DNA of 64,000 bases from JAJEAO01 sp963667635 (GTDB lineage Bacteria > Acidobacteriota > Vicinamibacteria > Marinacidobacterales > Marinacidobacteraceae), in assembly GCA_965232015.1 (NCBI GenBank), contig OZ246946.1, positions 2,356,001 through 2,420,000 on the forward strand, read 5' to 3'. The translations under genes were made by a program, and so were the position numbers. The notes below the pieces were generated by a model. The model ran no database searches. It saw only the letters and a program-made list of their open reading frames with translations, and was not told where the DNA came from. Shown in pieces: positions 44,601 to 52,402 of the stretch; position 1 is the first letter of the stretch, and each line of letters opens with the position of its first letter.

Positions 44601-44697
44601 CCTGCTCGACGACCTCTCGACCGCGGCCCGCCGGGCGTGGCGCCGGGCGACGCCCCCCGCGCCCGCGGTCTCGACCCGCGAAGCCACAGCGGGTTGA
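41617..44697 (+). CDS. RND efflux transporter permease (second of pair)
   Basis: Encodes 1026 residues. It has the same architecture as its neighbour: TM1, porter domain, GIGLLVDDAIVVLESV with the paired Asp, and GIVVKNGIVLIDHVNRLRR. It is translationally coupled to the first permease. The two differ clearly in sequence, so a heteromeric pump like MdtBC is plausible, sharing the one adaptor at 37255. No regulator is adjacent. Confidence 0.92.
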   Translation: MSLSRLAVNRPVTTAMVLLSTLVLGVISFGRIPLAFLPDVDFPGVFVTVPYQNASPAQVEREIVRPLEEALATIPGARRIRSTAEADQANLQLEFTWGESVDVARAKVFEAVEDARPELPADVREIHVNTFSTTQIPIVEARISAPGMDLSANYERLDRRIADPIRRIPGVARVELNGVEPREVRINLRADRIAAHRVDIGEVADRVQNMNRNLSLGRVRAGDEVTPVRGFGALSEISEIGSLPLNDAGLTVGDVADVTWREPPIPYGRRLNDDAAVGLTVFKAAEANTVEVAEAVVEEIETGIASDPALAGITMFVWDDQAAEITAGLAGIRTEGLLGALLAVLVLFLFLRRLDSTTIVSLTIPMSIIATASILYFAGKSLNVLSMMGMMLGIGLLVDDAIVVLESVVREHARGLPARAAAVVGSRAVAGAVIASTVTTAVVFLPTVLGGKNEMSIWLGEIGLAISLTIFCSLFISLTLIPLVSSRLLARRPSVPPAWTERLGAAYQRALRFTLRRRWITAGIAVAFLGTAILPFFLGLSTAMFAGLNRNRIFLSYEFSDFHYKEDSEQAVIAVEREIARLSDRLGVDSVYSYFGENEAQTVISLGAEHISDEDGKEIRELVREALPALPGVRIVFGDDDQETGGESLFFRVRFYGEDSGRFPEVLQAAEERLRGVEGVTDIRSQQDDARKEVVVRPRTEAAARLGFTPRDLSEIFGFSLGGRPLRRFQTADRETEVLLTMSQQDISRVEDLRGFTLLGDDGAPVRLGDLADFEIVERPRAISRVDRRVMSTLRAAYEGDEWETTRETIEAEMDALALPDGFTWSFGDRIAQQDRDLQTMLLNYLLALMLIYIVMAAQFESLIHPLAILISIPYAIWGAAWLLLVTDSPFNLMAQIGLLILMGIVVKNGIVLIDHVNRLRRDGMERTEALVVGGRDRLRPILMTAAATMLALVPMAVGRTGLDGLYYFPLARTVIGGLAASTVLTLLILPFFYTLLDDLSTAARRAWRRATPPAPAVSTREATAG

Positions 44698-44778
44698 CAA
44701 CCGCATTCCACGGCTTCGGTCGGACGGTCTGCAGGACAGGCTGATGGTCACCAAGATGGTGAGTGACCTGCTAAATAG

Positions 44779-44818
44779 TTGACAATATGTAGAATGTGTG
44801 TCCACTTTGAGAGGACAC
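44779..44818 (+). promoter_or_regulatory. AT-rich promoter region with operator-like palindrome before fic
   Basis: The stretch near 44771-44795 is strikingly AT-rich for this genome and contains TTGACA at 44779-44784. A perfect 7-bp inverted repeat, TGTGTCC and GGACACA, spans about 44796-44818 just before ATG 44819 and overlaps an alternative GTG start at 44798. It looks like an operator or a 5' hairpin that controls the fic-egtB pair. No convincing -10 sits at 17 bp. Confidence 0.5.
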
Positions 44819-46033
44819 ATGAAGGGACAGGATACGGGTCGGAAATACCGAAAGACACACCCTTGGATCCGCTTCCGGCTCGACGCGCATGAGGCGCCCG
44901 GCCGGGTCTGGTTCCTCCTCGGCCAGGCGGTGGCCCGGGCCGAGCTCCTCGGGGGGGCCCTGATCCCTTCACGCGAGTCGGAGGCGCTCCATCGCACGTT
45001 TCTGGTGAAGGGAGCGCGCGCCACCGCCGCGATCGAAGGCAACACGCTGACGGAGGCCGAGGTCGGAGCGCGCCTCGCCGGGAAGCGGGATCTGCCGCGC
45101 TCGCGCGCCTACCTGGGGGTCGAGGTGGACAACGTGCTCCTTGCGTACAACCGGGTCATCGAGGAGATCCTCGCCGATGGCCCCGTCCGGCTCGCCCGGG
45201 GCCGGATCGAGGACTGGAACCGGTGGATCCTCGCTAACCTCGAGGGCCATGTGGCCGAGGGGGCCGTCCCGGGAGTCGTCCGATCGCATTCGGTCGTGGT
45301 GGGCCGCTACCGGGGCGCCCCTGCCGAAGACTGCGTCCACCTGCTGGACCGTCTCACCCGCTGGCTCGAGGAGGACCTGCAGGCCCCTGCGACCGCCGGC
45401 GGGGACGACCACATGGCGGCGGGCATCCTGCGCGGGATCCTCGCCCACCTCTGGCTCGCCTGGATCCACCCGTTCGGCGACGGCAATGGCCGGGTCGCGC
45501 GACTGGCCGAACTGTTCTTCCTGCTCCGCGCCGGTCTGCCGACTCCGGCCTGCCACCTCCCGAGCAGCCACTACCATCGAACGCGGGAGGAGTACTACCG
45601 GCAGCTCGATCGCTCCTCGCGGGCGCGCCGCGGCCGGGGCAATCCGTGGGGATTCGTCGTCTATGCGCTCGACGGACTGGTGGACGGCCTGAAGGAGCAG
45701 GCGGCGCTGGTGGAGCGGGGCCAGCAGCGGCTGGCGTGGCCCGGGTACGTCCGCGAACGGATCGGCGGCCGGCCGAACGCCGTGCGGGAACGTCGCACCA
45801 ACCTGGCTCTCGTCCTCGGAGCCAGCGAGTCTTCGCTCTCGCGAGTGGACCTCCGGCACGATCGCCATTTGGCGCAGTCTTACGCCCTGCGGACAGGCAA
45901 GACCCTCACTCGGGATCTGAACTGGCTGGTGGCGCGCGACCTCGCCGAGCGCACACCGCACGGGTTCCGGGCCCGGGTGGAGCGGCTGCGAGCGCTCCGG
46001 CCGAACCGCGTCGGAGGGGGTCCATCGGCATGA
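44819..46033 (+). CDS. Fic family AMP-transferase
   Basis: Encodes 404 residues from ATG 44819; GTG 44798 would add 7. The Fic active site is H217-P-F-G-D-G-N-G-R-V-A-R, the complete HPFx(D/E)GNGRxxR. The inhibitory motif T69-A-A-I-E73-G-N lies N-terminal, so it is a class II Fic with autoinhibition by Glu73. A C-terminal region (about 320-390) resembles a winged helix (SSLSRVDLRHDR, then TLTRDLNWLVARDLAERTPHG), so it may bind DNA and control its own palindrome. Target protein unknown. Its stop overlaps egtB. Confidence 0.87.
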   Translation: MKGQDTGRKYRKTHPWIRFRLDAHEAPGRVWFLLGQAVARAELLGGALIPSRESEALHRTFLVKGARATAAIEGNTLTEAEVGARLAGKRDLPRSRAYLGVEVDNVLLAYNRVIEEILADGPVRLARGRIEDWNRWILANLEGHVAEGAVPGVVRSHSVVVGRYRGAPAEDCVHLLDRLTRWLEEDLQAPATAGGDDHMAAGILRGILAHLWLAWIHPFGDGNGRVARLAELFFLLRAGLPTPACHLPSSHYHRTREEYYRQLDRSSRARRGRGNPWGFVVYALDGLVDGLKEQAALVERGQQRLAWPGYVRERIGGRPNAVRERRTNLALVLGASESSLSRVDLRHDRHLAQSYALRTGKTLTRDLNWLVARDLAERTPHGFRARVERLRALRPNRVGGGPSA

Positions 46034-47310
46034 CCGCGACGCGTCCTCTCGAACGGTTCCTCGAGGCGCGAGCCCGAACGCTGCAGCTTGTTGGACCGCT
46101 CGCGGTGGAGGACTTCGTCGCGGCCAGCGATCCGGATGCGAGTCCGATCAAGTGGCACCTCGGGCACACGACCTGGTTCGTCGAGCGCTACTTCCTCGAG
46201 CGGAGCGGATTCCGGTGGCCTCGTCCCCGACCGGAGTACGACGACCTGTTCGACCCCGGCCGACGGGCGCTCCACCGCGATCGCGGGATCTGGACTCGGC
46301 CGACCGTCGCCGAGGTGCTCGACTACCGGCGCGCCGTGGAAGAGGCGGTGTCGGACGCGGTCGGACGCGGCCTCGACCCGGGAGCGGAGGCGGCGCTGGA
46401 GCTCTCGACCCGCCATGAAGCGCTCCACCAGGAGCTCCTTCTGACCGAACTCCAGCACCTCCTGTGGAAGAACCCGCTGCGGCCGGCCTACCGCGAGTGG
46501 TCCGGGGCGCTCCGGCCGTCGAGGGACCCGGCCCCGCTGCGGTTCATCCCGTTCCCGGGCGGCGAAATCGGGATCGGCCACCACGGACCCGGCTTCGCCT
46601 TCGCGAACGAAACCCCGCGCCACCGACGGTTGGTGGCGCCCTTCCAGCTCGCCAACCGGCTGGTGACGAACCGGGAGTTCCTCGAGTTCATCGCGGAAGG
46701 CGGCTACCGGACCCGGTCGTTGTGGCTGGCCGACGGCTGGGAGGCGCGCGAAGCGCACGGTTGGAAGGCGCCGCTCTACTGGGAACGGGAGGCCGACGAC
46801 TGGACCGCCTTCACTCTCGAGGGACGCCGTCGCCTCGATCCCGCCGCCCCGGTCGGGTACGTGAGCTGGTTCGAGGCGGACGCGTTCGCCCGCTGGCGGG
46901 GTTGCCGCCTGCCCCTCGAGACCGAATGGGAGGTCGCGGCCGGTCCGGCCGACCGGGCGGGCGCCAACCTGCTGGAAGCCGGACGCCTCGTCCCGCTCCC
47001 GGCGCCAGCGAAGCAGGCCGCGCCGGGACGGCGGGCGCCCGCCCAGCTCCTCGGGGACCTGTGGGAGTGGACCGGGAGCGCTCACCTCCCCTACCCCGGC
47101 TACCGGCCGGAGGCGCGGCTGCCGGGCGATCCGACCACGCGCTTCCTCACGACCGGCCCGGTGGCGCGCGGCGGCTCGTGCCTGACGCCGGCGCTCCTCG
47201 CTCGGGCGACGACCCGCCACCCCGTCCCGCCTGCCGACCGGCGCCACGCGACGGGAATCCGTCTCGCCCGCGACCCGGTTGGAACGCCTGACGCCGCAAG
47301 CGCTGCGTAG
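46030..47310 (+). CDS. egtB: EgtB-like ergothioneine biosynthesis sulfoxide synthase
   Basis: Encodes 426 residues. The N-terminal DinB-like domain has W-H-L-G-H46-T-T-W-F and H129-E-A-L-H133-Q-E-L, the three-His iron site of EgtB (spacing 83 and 4, as in the Mycolicibacterium enzyme). The C-terminal FGE-sulfatase domain has GGEIGIGHHGPGFAFANETP, VSWFEADAFARWRG and GDLWEWTGSAHLPYPGY. EgtB joins hercynine with cysteine or gamma-glutamylcysteine. egtD, which makes hercynine, is absent here. ATG 46030 overlaps the fic stop (ATGA), an odd coupling. Confidence 0.88.
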   Translation: MTATRPLERFLEARARTLQLVGPLAVEDFVAASDPDASPIKWHLGHTTWFVERYFLERSGFRWPRPRPEYDDLFDPGRRALHRDRGIWTRPTVAEVLDYRRAVEEAVSDAVGRGLDPGAEAALELSTRHEALHQELLLTELQHLLWKNPLRPAYREWSGALRPSRDPAPLRFIPFPGGEIGIGHHGPGFAFANETPRHRRLVAPFQLANRLVTNREFLEFIAEGGYRTRSLWLADGWEAREAHGWKAPLYWEREADDWTAFTLEGRRRLDPAAPVGYVSWFEADAFARWRGCRLPLETEWEVAAGPADRAGANLLEAGRLVPLPAPAKQAAPGRRAPAQLLGDLWEWTGSAHLPYPGYRPEARLPGDPTTRFLTTGPVARGGSCLTPALLARATTRHPVPPADRRHATGIRLARDPVGTPDAASAA

Positions 47311-47377
47311 TCGCGCCTTCGCTCTCCAGTCCGGCGGTGGGGGTCGCGGCGCCGCACCCCGCCCCGCCCCGCCCCGC

Positions 47378-47416
47378 CCGGGAGAACTGGCCGGGAGAAC
47401 TGGCCGGGAGAACCGG
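47378..47416. repeat. Three tandem mini-repeat units
   Basis: CCGGGAGAACTGG occurs three times in tandem, the last as CCGGGAGAACCGG, preceded by CCCCG repeats (47358-47377). It is the reverse of the unit at 5611 and lies between egtB and tRNA-Pro. Confidence 0.75.
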
Positions 47417-47437
47417 TGGAGCGCGGCGCTCCGGTGG

Positions 47438-47511
47438 TCGGGACGGCCGGATTTGAACCGACGACCACTTGCACCCCAAGCAAGTGCGCTACCAGACTGC
47501 GCCACGTCCCG
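47438..47511 (-). tRNA. tRNA-Pro (anticodon GGG)
   Basis: The 74-nt cloverleaf on the reverse strand has acceptor CGGGACG paired with CGTCCCG and discriminator A. The D-arm is GCGCAGTCTGGTAGCGC, the anticodon stem CTTGC/GCAAG holds TTGGGGT (anticodon GGG), and the T-arm is GTCGGTTCAAATCCGGC. CCA is not encoded. Confidence 0.95.
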
Positions 47512-47598
47512 ACGGGCGTCGAAGAGGGCGGGATTCTACGCCGGGGCGGCGAGAATCAGCTTCCCCACCGGGTGAGGTCGGCTCCCGGAGCCCCGATT

Positions 47599-47897
47599 CA
47601 GCCTGTGGATAAAGTCGCGTGAGCACCGAGAGTGGCCCAGTTCTCCCGGCCAGTTCTCCCGGCCAGTTCTCCCGGTGGGGGCGGGGCGGGGCGGCGCCCG
47701 GCTGACCCGGTTCTCCCGGTGGGGGCGGCGCGCGAGGGAGGAATACCGGGTGTATTCCGACCGATGCGCAACGAAGAGCGCCCCGGAGCGCCAGTTCTCC
47801 CGGTGGGGGCCAGGCGGGGCCCCCACCGGGAGAACTGGGCATCGCCGCTCGAGCCCCTACCGGGAGAACCGGGCCGCGTGACTTTGTCCACAGGCTG
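47599..47897. mobile_element. Inverted-repeat element, copy 3, expanded by mini-repeats
   Basis: 299 bp in the opposite orientation to copies 1 and 2: left end CAGCCTGTGGATAAAGTC, right end TTTGTCCACAGGCTG. Flanks are GATT and AATT, a near-perfect 4-bp duplication. The core matches copies 1 and 2 (GAGAGTGGC, GAGGGAGGAATACC, GACCGATGCGCAACGAAGAG). At four or more places units of the type CCRGTTCTCCCGGTRGGGGC or the reverse are inserted, adding about 110 bp. A DnaA-box 9-mer TGTGGATAA is at 47604-47612. The rest of 47512-47928 holds nothing else. Confidence 0.85.
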
Positions 47898-47928
47898 AAT
47901 TGGCTCTCGCTCGCTGGCGGGCCCCGCC

Positions 47929-48422
47929 TACTTCCGGGAAGCGTTTCCCTTCGAGCGCACCTTCCCGGCAGCGGCGGCCCCGGCGGGGCTCTTCGCCCCG
48001 GCTCCCTCGCCGGCGGCAGCCGGCTCGAGGAGCGCCGCCAGGCTGGCGTCGGTGGACTCCATGATGGAGAGGGCCTCCCGGACGCCGGCGAGGACCTTCG
48101 CGGGCGCGGGCGGCGAAGCCGGTGGCGGCGGCACCGGAAACGAGGGCCTTTTCCCGGCAGTGCGCTTTTTCACCGAGAGGCGGCGGACCGCCCCGGCGGT
48201 GGTGTAGCCCTCGTGGTGGAGGAGGCGCTGGATCTCCCGCACCATCTCGATGTCGGCCCGGCGGTAGAGCCGCTGTCCGGCGTCGTTCTTCTTGGGACTG
48301 AGGGTGGGGAACTCCATCTCCCAGTGCCGCAGCGTGTAGGGCTGGACCCCGGTGATCTCGCTGACTTCCCCGATGCGGAAAAAGAGCTTGTTCGGAATCT
48401 TCACCGGAGGCTGGATGCTCAT
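47929..48422 (-). CDS. MerR family transcriptional regulator
   Basis: Encodes 164 residues. The N-terminal winged helix is FFRIGEVSEITGVQPYTLRHWE, followed by RLYRRADIEMVREIQRLLHHEGYTTAG. This short form with HWE and SPKKN resembles regulators found near ihf/HU-like and pheT genes in many phyla. No metal-binding cysteines are present. The C-terminus is Ala, Pro and Lys-rich and probably disordered. It lies upstream (in the other direction of reading, downstream) of der; the effector is unknown. Confidence 0.85.
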
Positions 48423-48527
48423 GCTGACGGGGGCGGGGCCGCTGGGCTCCGGACCCGGGAGGACACCGCCCGGGTCGGGCGCGGGAGTGTCGTCGCGTCG
48501 CCGGAGCCGCTGCCGAAAGCCGCTGCG

Positions 48528-49976
48528 TCAGGGGTTTCCAGACGCCCGATCCGACGACTTCGGCGCCGCGATGCGGCCGGTTGCCGATTGTACGGCAGGC
48601 CCCGCGCGCCGTCGGCTCCCGCTGCGCCGCGACCGACGGCGTCCCTCCACCGACAGGCGGATCGGCACCCCGGCGAACCCGTAGCGGCGGCGCAGCGCCC
48701 CGAGCAGGTATCGCGGGTAGCTGGGGAGCAGGTCGTTGCGGCGACAGCTCACGAACACCCGGAAACGCGGGGGCGAAACCGCCGCCTGGGTCCCGTAGAG
48801 GATCTTCACCTCGCGACCCGTCCGCGAACGCGGAGCGAAGCGGGCGGCGGCCTCGGCGAGGAACCGGTTCACCTCGGCGGTGGCGATGCGCCGGGCGCGC
48901 TCGGCGTGGACCGCGAGCGCCGCGTCCCAGATCGCCTCGACGCCCTGGCCGGTCTTCGCCGAAATTCGCCGGACCGGAGCGTGGCCGATGTGGCGAAGGG
49001 TCTCGCGGACTTCGAGCTGCGCTTCGGCCCACCGTTCAGCGCGCGACACCACGAGATCCCAACGGTTGGCGAGGACCACGACCCCGCAGCCGGCATCCTC
49101 GATCCGGCGGGCGATGGCCGCATCGGAGGTCTTCGGACCCTCCACCGCATCCACCATCAGCAGCGACACATCCGCCCGTCGAATCGCCTTCCCGGCAAGC
49201 AGGACCGCCAGCGCGTCCGCCTCCTCGAAGCCGCCGGACACGCCGCGCCGACGGGGGCCCCGCCGGATTCCGGCGGTATCCACCAGAATGACCGGACGAC
49301 CCGCCACCACGAGGCTCTCGTCCACCGGATCCCGCGTGGTGCCCGGAATCGAGGAAACGAGCGATCGCTCGCCTCCGACGAGCCGATTCAGGAGAGTGGA
49401 CTTCCCGGCGTTGGCGCGTCCCACGATCGCGATCCGGACGGGAGGCGTCGCGGCCTCCGGCGCCGGGCGGGGACCGGCGGCGCCGAGCTGTTCGTGCAGC
49501 CGGTCGAGAAGGTCGGACACGCCGAGCCCGTGCTCGGCGGAGATCGGGAGGGGCTCGCCGAACCCGAGGCCGTGAAAGTCGCTGGCGGCGGTCGCCGGAT
49601 CCCGTTCGGCCTTGTTCACGACCAGGAGCACCGGCGGATGGCGCGGCGCGCGGCGAAGGAGCTCGGCGAGGTGTTCGTCCGCAGCCGTCAGCCCGGCGCG
49701 GCCGTCCACCAGGAAGAGGATCGCGTCGGACCCGGCGGCGGCGGCCAGCGCCAGGGAGCGGACCTCACGGGCGAAGGCGTGGGTGGCGTCGTCGGCGGTG
49801 ACGCCGCCGGTGTCGTGGAGCAGGAAGGTCTCGCCGCGCCACTCCACCGGCTCCTTGCGCCCGTCGCGGGTCGAACCAGGACGCGCGTGGACGATCGCCG
49901 GGCGGCCGCCCACCAGCCGGTTGAAGAGCGTGGACTTCCCCACGTTCGGACGACCGAAGAGGGCGGCGCGCTTCAC
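48528..49976 (-). CDS. der: Ribosome biogenesis GTPase Der (EngA)
   Basis: Encodes 482 residues with two tandem GTPase domains. G1 sites are GRPNVGKST (residue about 8) and GRANAGKST (about 183, with Ala for the usual Pro/Val pattern); G3 sites are DTGGV and DTAGI, and G4 sites are NKAE and NRWD. A C-terminal KH-like domain (VSPPRFRVFVSCRRNDLLPSYPR) precedes a basic tail. Der is essential for 50S assembly. The last 30 residues are Arg, Ser and Ala-rich beyond the usual end. Confidence 0.92.
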   Translation of the reverse strand: MKRAALFGRPNVGKSTLFNRLVGGRPAIVHARPGSTRDGRKEPVEWRGETFLLHDTGGVTADDATHAFAREVRSLALAAAAGSDAILFLVDGRAGLTAADEHLAELLRRAPRHPPVLLVVNKAERDPATAASDFHGLGFGEPLPISAEHGLGVSDLLDRLHEQLGAAGPRPAPEAATPPVRIAIVGRANAGKSTLLNRLVGGERSLVSSIPGTTRDPVDESLVVAGRPVILVDTAGIRRGPRRRGVSGGFEEADALAVLLAGKAIRRADVSLLMVDAVEGPKTSDAAIARRIEDAGCGVVVLANRWDLVVSRAERWAEAQLEVRETLRHIGHAPVRRISAKTGQGVEAIWDAALAVHAERARRIATAEVNRFLAEAAARFAPRSRTGREVKILYGTQAAVSPPRFRVFVSCRRNDLLPSYPRYLLGALRRRYGFAGVPIRLSVEGRRRSRRSGSRRRAGPAVQSATGRIAAPKSSDRASGNP

Positions 49977-50042
49977 TTGCTCGGGACCGTGGGTACCGGC
50001 GTCGCGCGACGGAAACCGGAGATCGCGGCGTCCGCCGCGGCG

Positions 50043-50324
50043 TCACTCCCCGCCGTCGGCGATCGCCTTCAGGCGGGAGCCGGGGCGGAAACGCGCCACC
50101 CAGCCGGGCGGAATCGGGACCGCAGCCCCGGTGCGCGGATTCCGCGCCATGCCGGTCTTCCGCGGCGTCACCAGAAAGGTTCCGAAGCGGCGGATGACCA
50201 CCCGGTCCCCGCTGACCATCGCATCGGCGACGGCGTGGAACACGGATTCCACCGCGAGACGGGCGTCGCCGCGGTTGAGGCCGGTGGCGGCGCAGGTCCG
50301 CGCAACGAGGTCGGCCTTCACCAT
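50043..50324 (-). CDS. HU family DNA-binding protein
   Basis: Encodes 93 residues from ATG 50324. MVKADLVARTCAATGLNRGDARLAV is the helical dimer body, followed by VVIRRFGTFLVTPRKTGMARNPRTGAAVPI, the beta arm with R-N-P-R-T-G, as in HU and IHF. It bends and packs DNA as a dimer. TAACAT lies about 17 bases before the start on its strand, a possible -10. It lies between der and the divergent coaBC. Confidence 0.9.
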   Translation of the reverse strand: MVKADLVARTCAATGLNRGDARLAVESVFHAVADAMVSGDRVVIRRFGTFLVTPRKTGMARNPRTGAAVPIPPGWVARFRPGSRLKAIADGGE

Positions 50325-50406
50325 ATCGAAACAGGGAGGGCATGTTATTCCACCGGGAGCACGGGCCCAAGCACGGGAATTTCCGTGCGAAGATGACGCG
50401 TCCACG

Positions 50407-51681
50407 ATGATGTCCGACGAGCGGCCCGAGGGGAGAAAGATCGTCCTCGGAGTGACCGGGTGCATCGGGGCCTACAAGGCGCCCGAGGTCGTCAGGGCGC
50501 TGCGGCAACGGGGGTTCCGGGTGCAGGTCATCCTGACCCGCGCAGCCCGGGAGTTCGTCACGCCGCTCGCGCTGGAGACCGTGTCCGGGGAACCGGTTCT
50601 GTCCGGGCTGTTCGGCCCCGGGGGAGACGGGGGCCCCGGGGACATCCGCCACATCTCGCTGACCGAAGAGACCGACGTGTTCCTGGTGGCGCCGGCGACC
50701 GCGCACACGATCGCCCGGATGGCGCTCGGCCTCGCCGACGACTTCCTCACCACCTTCCACCTCGCGGTGCGGGCGCCCATGGTCGTCGCCCCGGCGATGA
50801 ACCCGAACATGCTGGAACACCCGGCGACGCGAGCCCACCTCGAAACGCTCCGGGGACGGGGGGTGAGGGTGGTGGATCCCGGCGTCGGGGATCTCGCCTG
50901 CGGATGGACGGGCCCCGGGAGACTCCCCGAACCCGAACTCCTCGCGAACGCGGTCGAGGCGGCGCTGACCCCGCCGCCGAAGCGGGATCTCGCCGGACGA
51001 CGGGTCGTGATCGCGGCCGGCCCCACGCGCGAGCCGGTGGATCCGGTGCGCTACCTCTCGAACCGGTCCTCCGGCCGCATGGGCGTCGCCCTCGCCCGAG
51101 CCGCCCGCGAGCGGGGCGCGGAAGTGACCCTGGTCCTCGGCCCCAGCGCCGTCGAGGCGCCCGACGGCGTACGCGAGGAGAGCGTCGAGACGGCGCTCGA
51201 GATGCGGGCCGCCGTGCTCGCCGCAGCCGACGAGGCGGACGCCTGCGTCATGGCGGCGGCGGTGAGCGACTTCCGGCCCCGTCGGTCCTCCGCCACCAAG
51301 CTCAAGGCCGGCGGATTCCGCGGCCCGGAGTCCGAGGAGGACCCGCCGACGCTCGAGCTGGAAGCGAATCCGGACATCCTCGCCGAGCTGGGGGCGCGGA
51401 GGGGGCCCGGCGGGCACCCGCGGGTGCTCGTCGGATTCGCCGCCGAGACCGACGATCCGGCGTCCGAGGCGACCCGGAAGCTGGTGGCCAAGCGGTGCGA
51501 CCTGATCGTCGGGAACCGGGTCGGTCCCGGTCTCGTGTTCGGGAGCGACCGAACCGAGGCGGTGCTCGTCGAGGCGCAGGAGGACGGCCCGCCCCGGGTG
51601 ACGCGCCGTCCGTCGGAGTCGAAGCGGGACCTCGCCGAGGCGATCTGGACTGCGGTGGCGGGTCGGCTCCGCCGGGCCTGA
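50407..51681 (+). CDS. coaBC: Phosphopantothenoylcysteine decarboxylase/synthetase
   Basis: Encodes 424 residues. The CoaC half (1-190) has GVTGCIGAYKAPEVVRALRQ, the PAMNPNMLEHP flavin-site motif and the catalytic Cys in GDLACGWTGPGRLPEP. The CoaB half has VVIAAGPTREPVDPVRYLSNRSSGRMG, an AAAVSDFRP segment and a Lys in SATKLKAGG. The pair makes 4'-phosphopantetheine for coenzyme A. It is first in a run with the UDG and priA genes. Confidence 0.93.
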   Translation: MMSDERPEGRKIVLGVTGCIGAYKAPEVVRALRQRGFRVQVILTRAAREFVTPLALETVSGEPVLSGLFGPGGDGGPGDIRHISLTEETDVFLVAPATAHTIARMALGLADDFLTTFHLAVRAPMVVAPAMNPNMLEHPATRAHLETLRGRGVRVVDPGVGDLACGWTGPGRLPEPELLANAVEAALTPPPKRDLAGRRVVIAAGPTREPVDPVRYLSNRSSGRMGVALARAARERGAEVTLVLGPSAVEAPDGVREESVETALEMRAAVLAAADEADACVMAAAVSDFRPRRSSATKLKAGGFRGPESEEDPPTLELEANPDILAELGARRGPGGHPRVLVGFAAETDDPASEATRKLVAKRCDLIVGNRVGPGLVFGSDRTEAVLVEAQEDGPPRVTRRPSESKRDLAEAIWTAVAGRLRRA

Positions 51682-51694
51682 GCGGGGCGGCGTC

Positions 51695-52402
51695 ATGGCG
51701 GGCAACATGAGGGGTCAGCGGGCGGCGCGGCTCCGGTTGCTGCGGTCGTTCACCACCTTCGTTCCGCCCCCGCCGGCACTCGCGCCGGCGCCCGCCGTCC
51801 CCGCCGCGGCCGGGGCGCTCGCGGCCATCGAGGCGGACCTCGACGGTTGCACCCGGTGCCGGCTCTCGAAGCAGCGCAAGACGATCGTGTTCGGCGTCGG
51901 CCGCTCCGACGCGGACCTGATGTTCATCGGAGAAGGCCCGGGAGCGGAAGAGGACCGGCGGGGCGAGCCGTTCGTGGGCCGCGCCGGGAGGCTGCTCGAC
52001 CGCCTCCTCGACGATGTCCTCGGCATCCGCCGTGATGCGGTGTACATCGCGAACATCGTCAAGTGTCGGCCGCCGGGTAACCGGGATCCGCGGGCGGATG
52101 AAGTGGCGACCTGCCTCCCCTTCCTCGAGAGGCAGATCGCCGCGGTCCGGCCGAAGGCGCTCTGCCTCCTCGGGCGGGTGGCGCTCGCGACGCTGTTCCC
52201 CGACGTCCGCGGGATCGGCGCCGAGCGCGGAAAGGTGCGGACCTTCGCCGGGACGCCGGTCGTGCCGACCTACCACCCGGCGTACCTGCTGCGTCTTTCC
52301 GGCGCGGGCGCGGACCGCCAGATCGCGAAGGTGGCCGACGACCTGCGGCTCGCGTGGGGCTTCGTCGAGAAGGCCGGCGCCGCCGCACCGAACCGACGGT
52401 GA
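51695..52402 (+). CDS. Family 4 uracil-DNA glycosylase
   Basis: Encodes 235 residues. After a low-complexity Pro/Ala lead (about 40 residues) come CTRCRLSKQRKTIVFG with two iron-sulfur cysteines, GEGPGAEEDRRGEPFVGRAG, the NIVKCRPPGNRDP segment with a third Cys, and PTYHPAYLLR. A fourth Cys is in EVATCLPFL. This is the [4Fe-4S] type 4 UDG, which removes uracil from DNA. It overlaps priA by GTGA, so it is translated with it. Confidence 0.9.
   Translation: MAGNMRGQRAARLRLLRSFTTFVPPPPALAPAPAVPAAAGALAAIEADLDGCTRCRLSKQRKTIVFGVGRSDADLMFIGEGPGAEEDRRGEPFVGRAGRLLDRLLDDVLGIRRDAVYIANIVKCRPPGNRDPRADEVATCLPFLERQIAAVRPKALCLLGRVALATLFPDVRGIGAERGKVRTFAGTPVVPTYHPAYLLRLSGAGADRQIAKVADDLRLAWGFVEKAGAAAPNRR

Noticed and set aside
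44694..44699. TTGACA at the RND operon stop as a promoter for fic
   Set aside because: No -10 at suitable spacing, and it is about 120 bases from the fic start; the AT-rich region at 44771-44818 is more likely.
41827..45045. Open frame of 1072 codons on the reverse strand
   Set aside because: It is antisense to the second RND pump, with His, Arg and Gly-rich composition and no family resemblance; a high-GC artefact.
47599..47897. CRISPR array from repeated CCRGTTCTCCCGG units
   Set aside because: Units are about 13-20 bp, irregularly spaced, in both orientations and without constant-length spacers; there are no cas genes.
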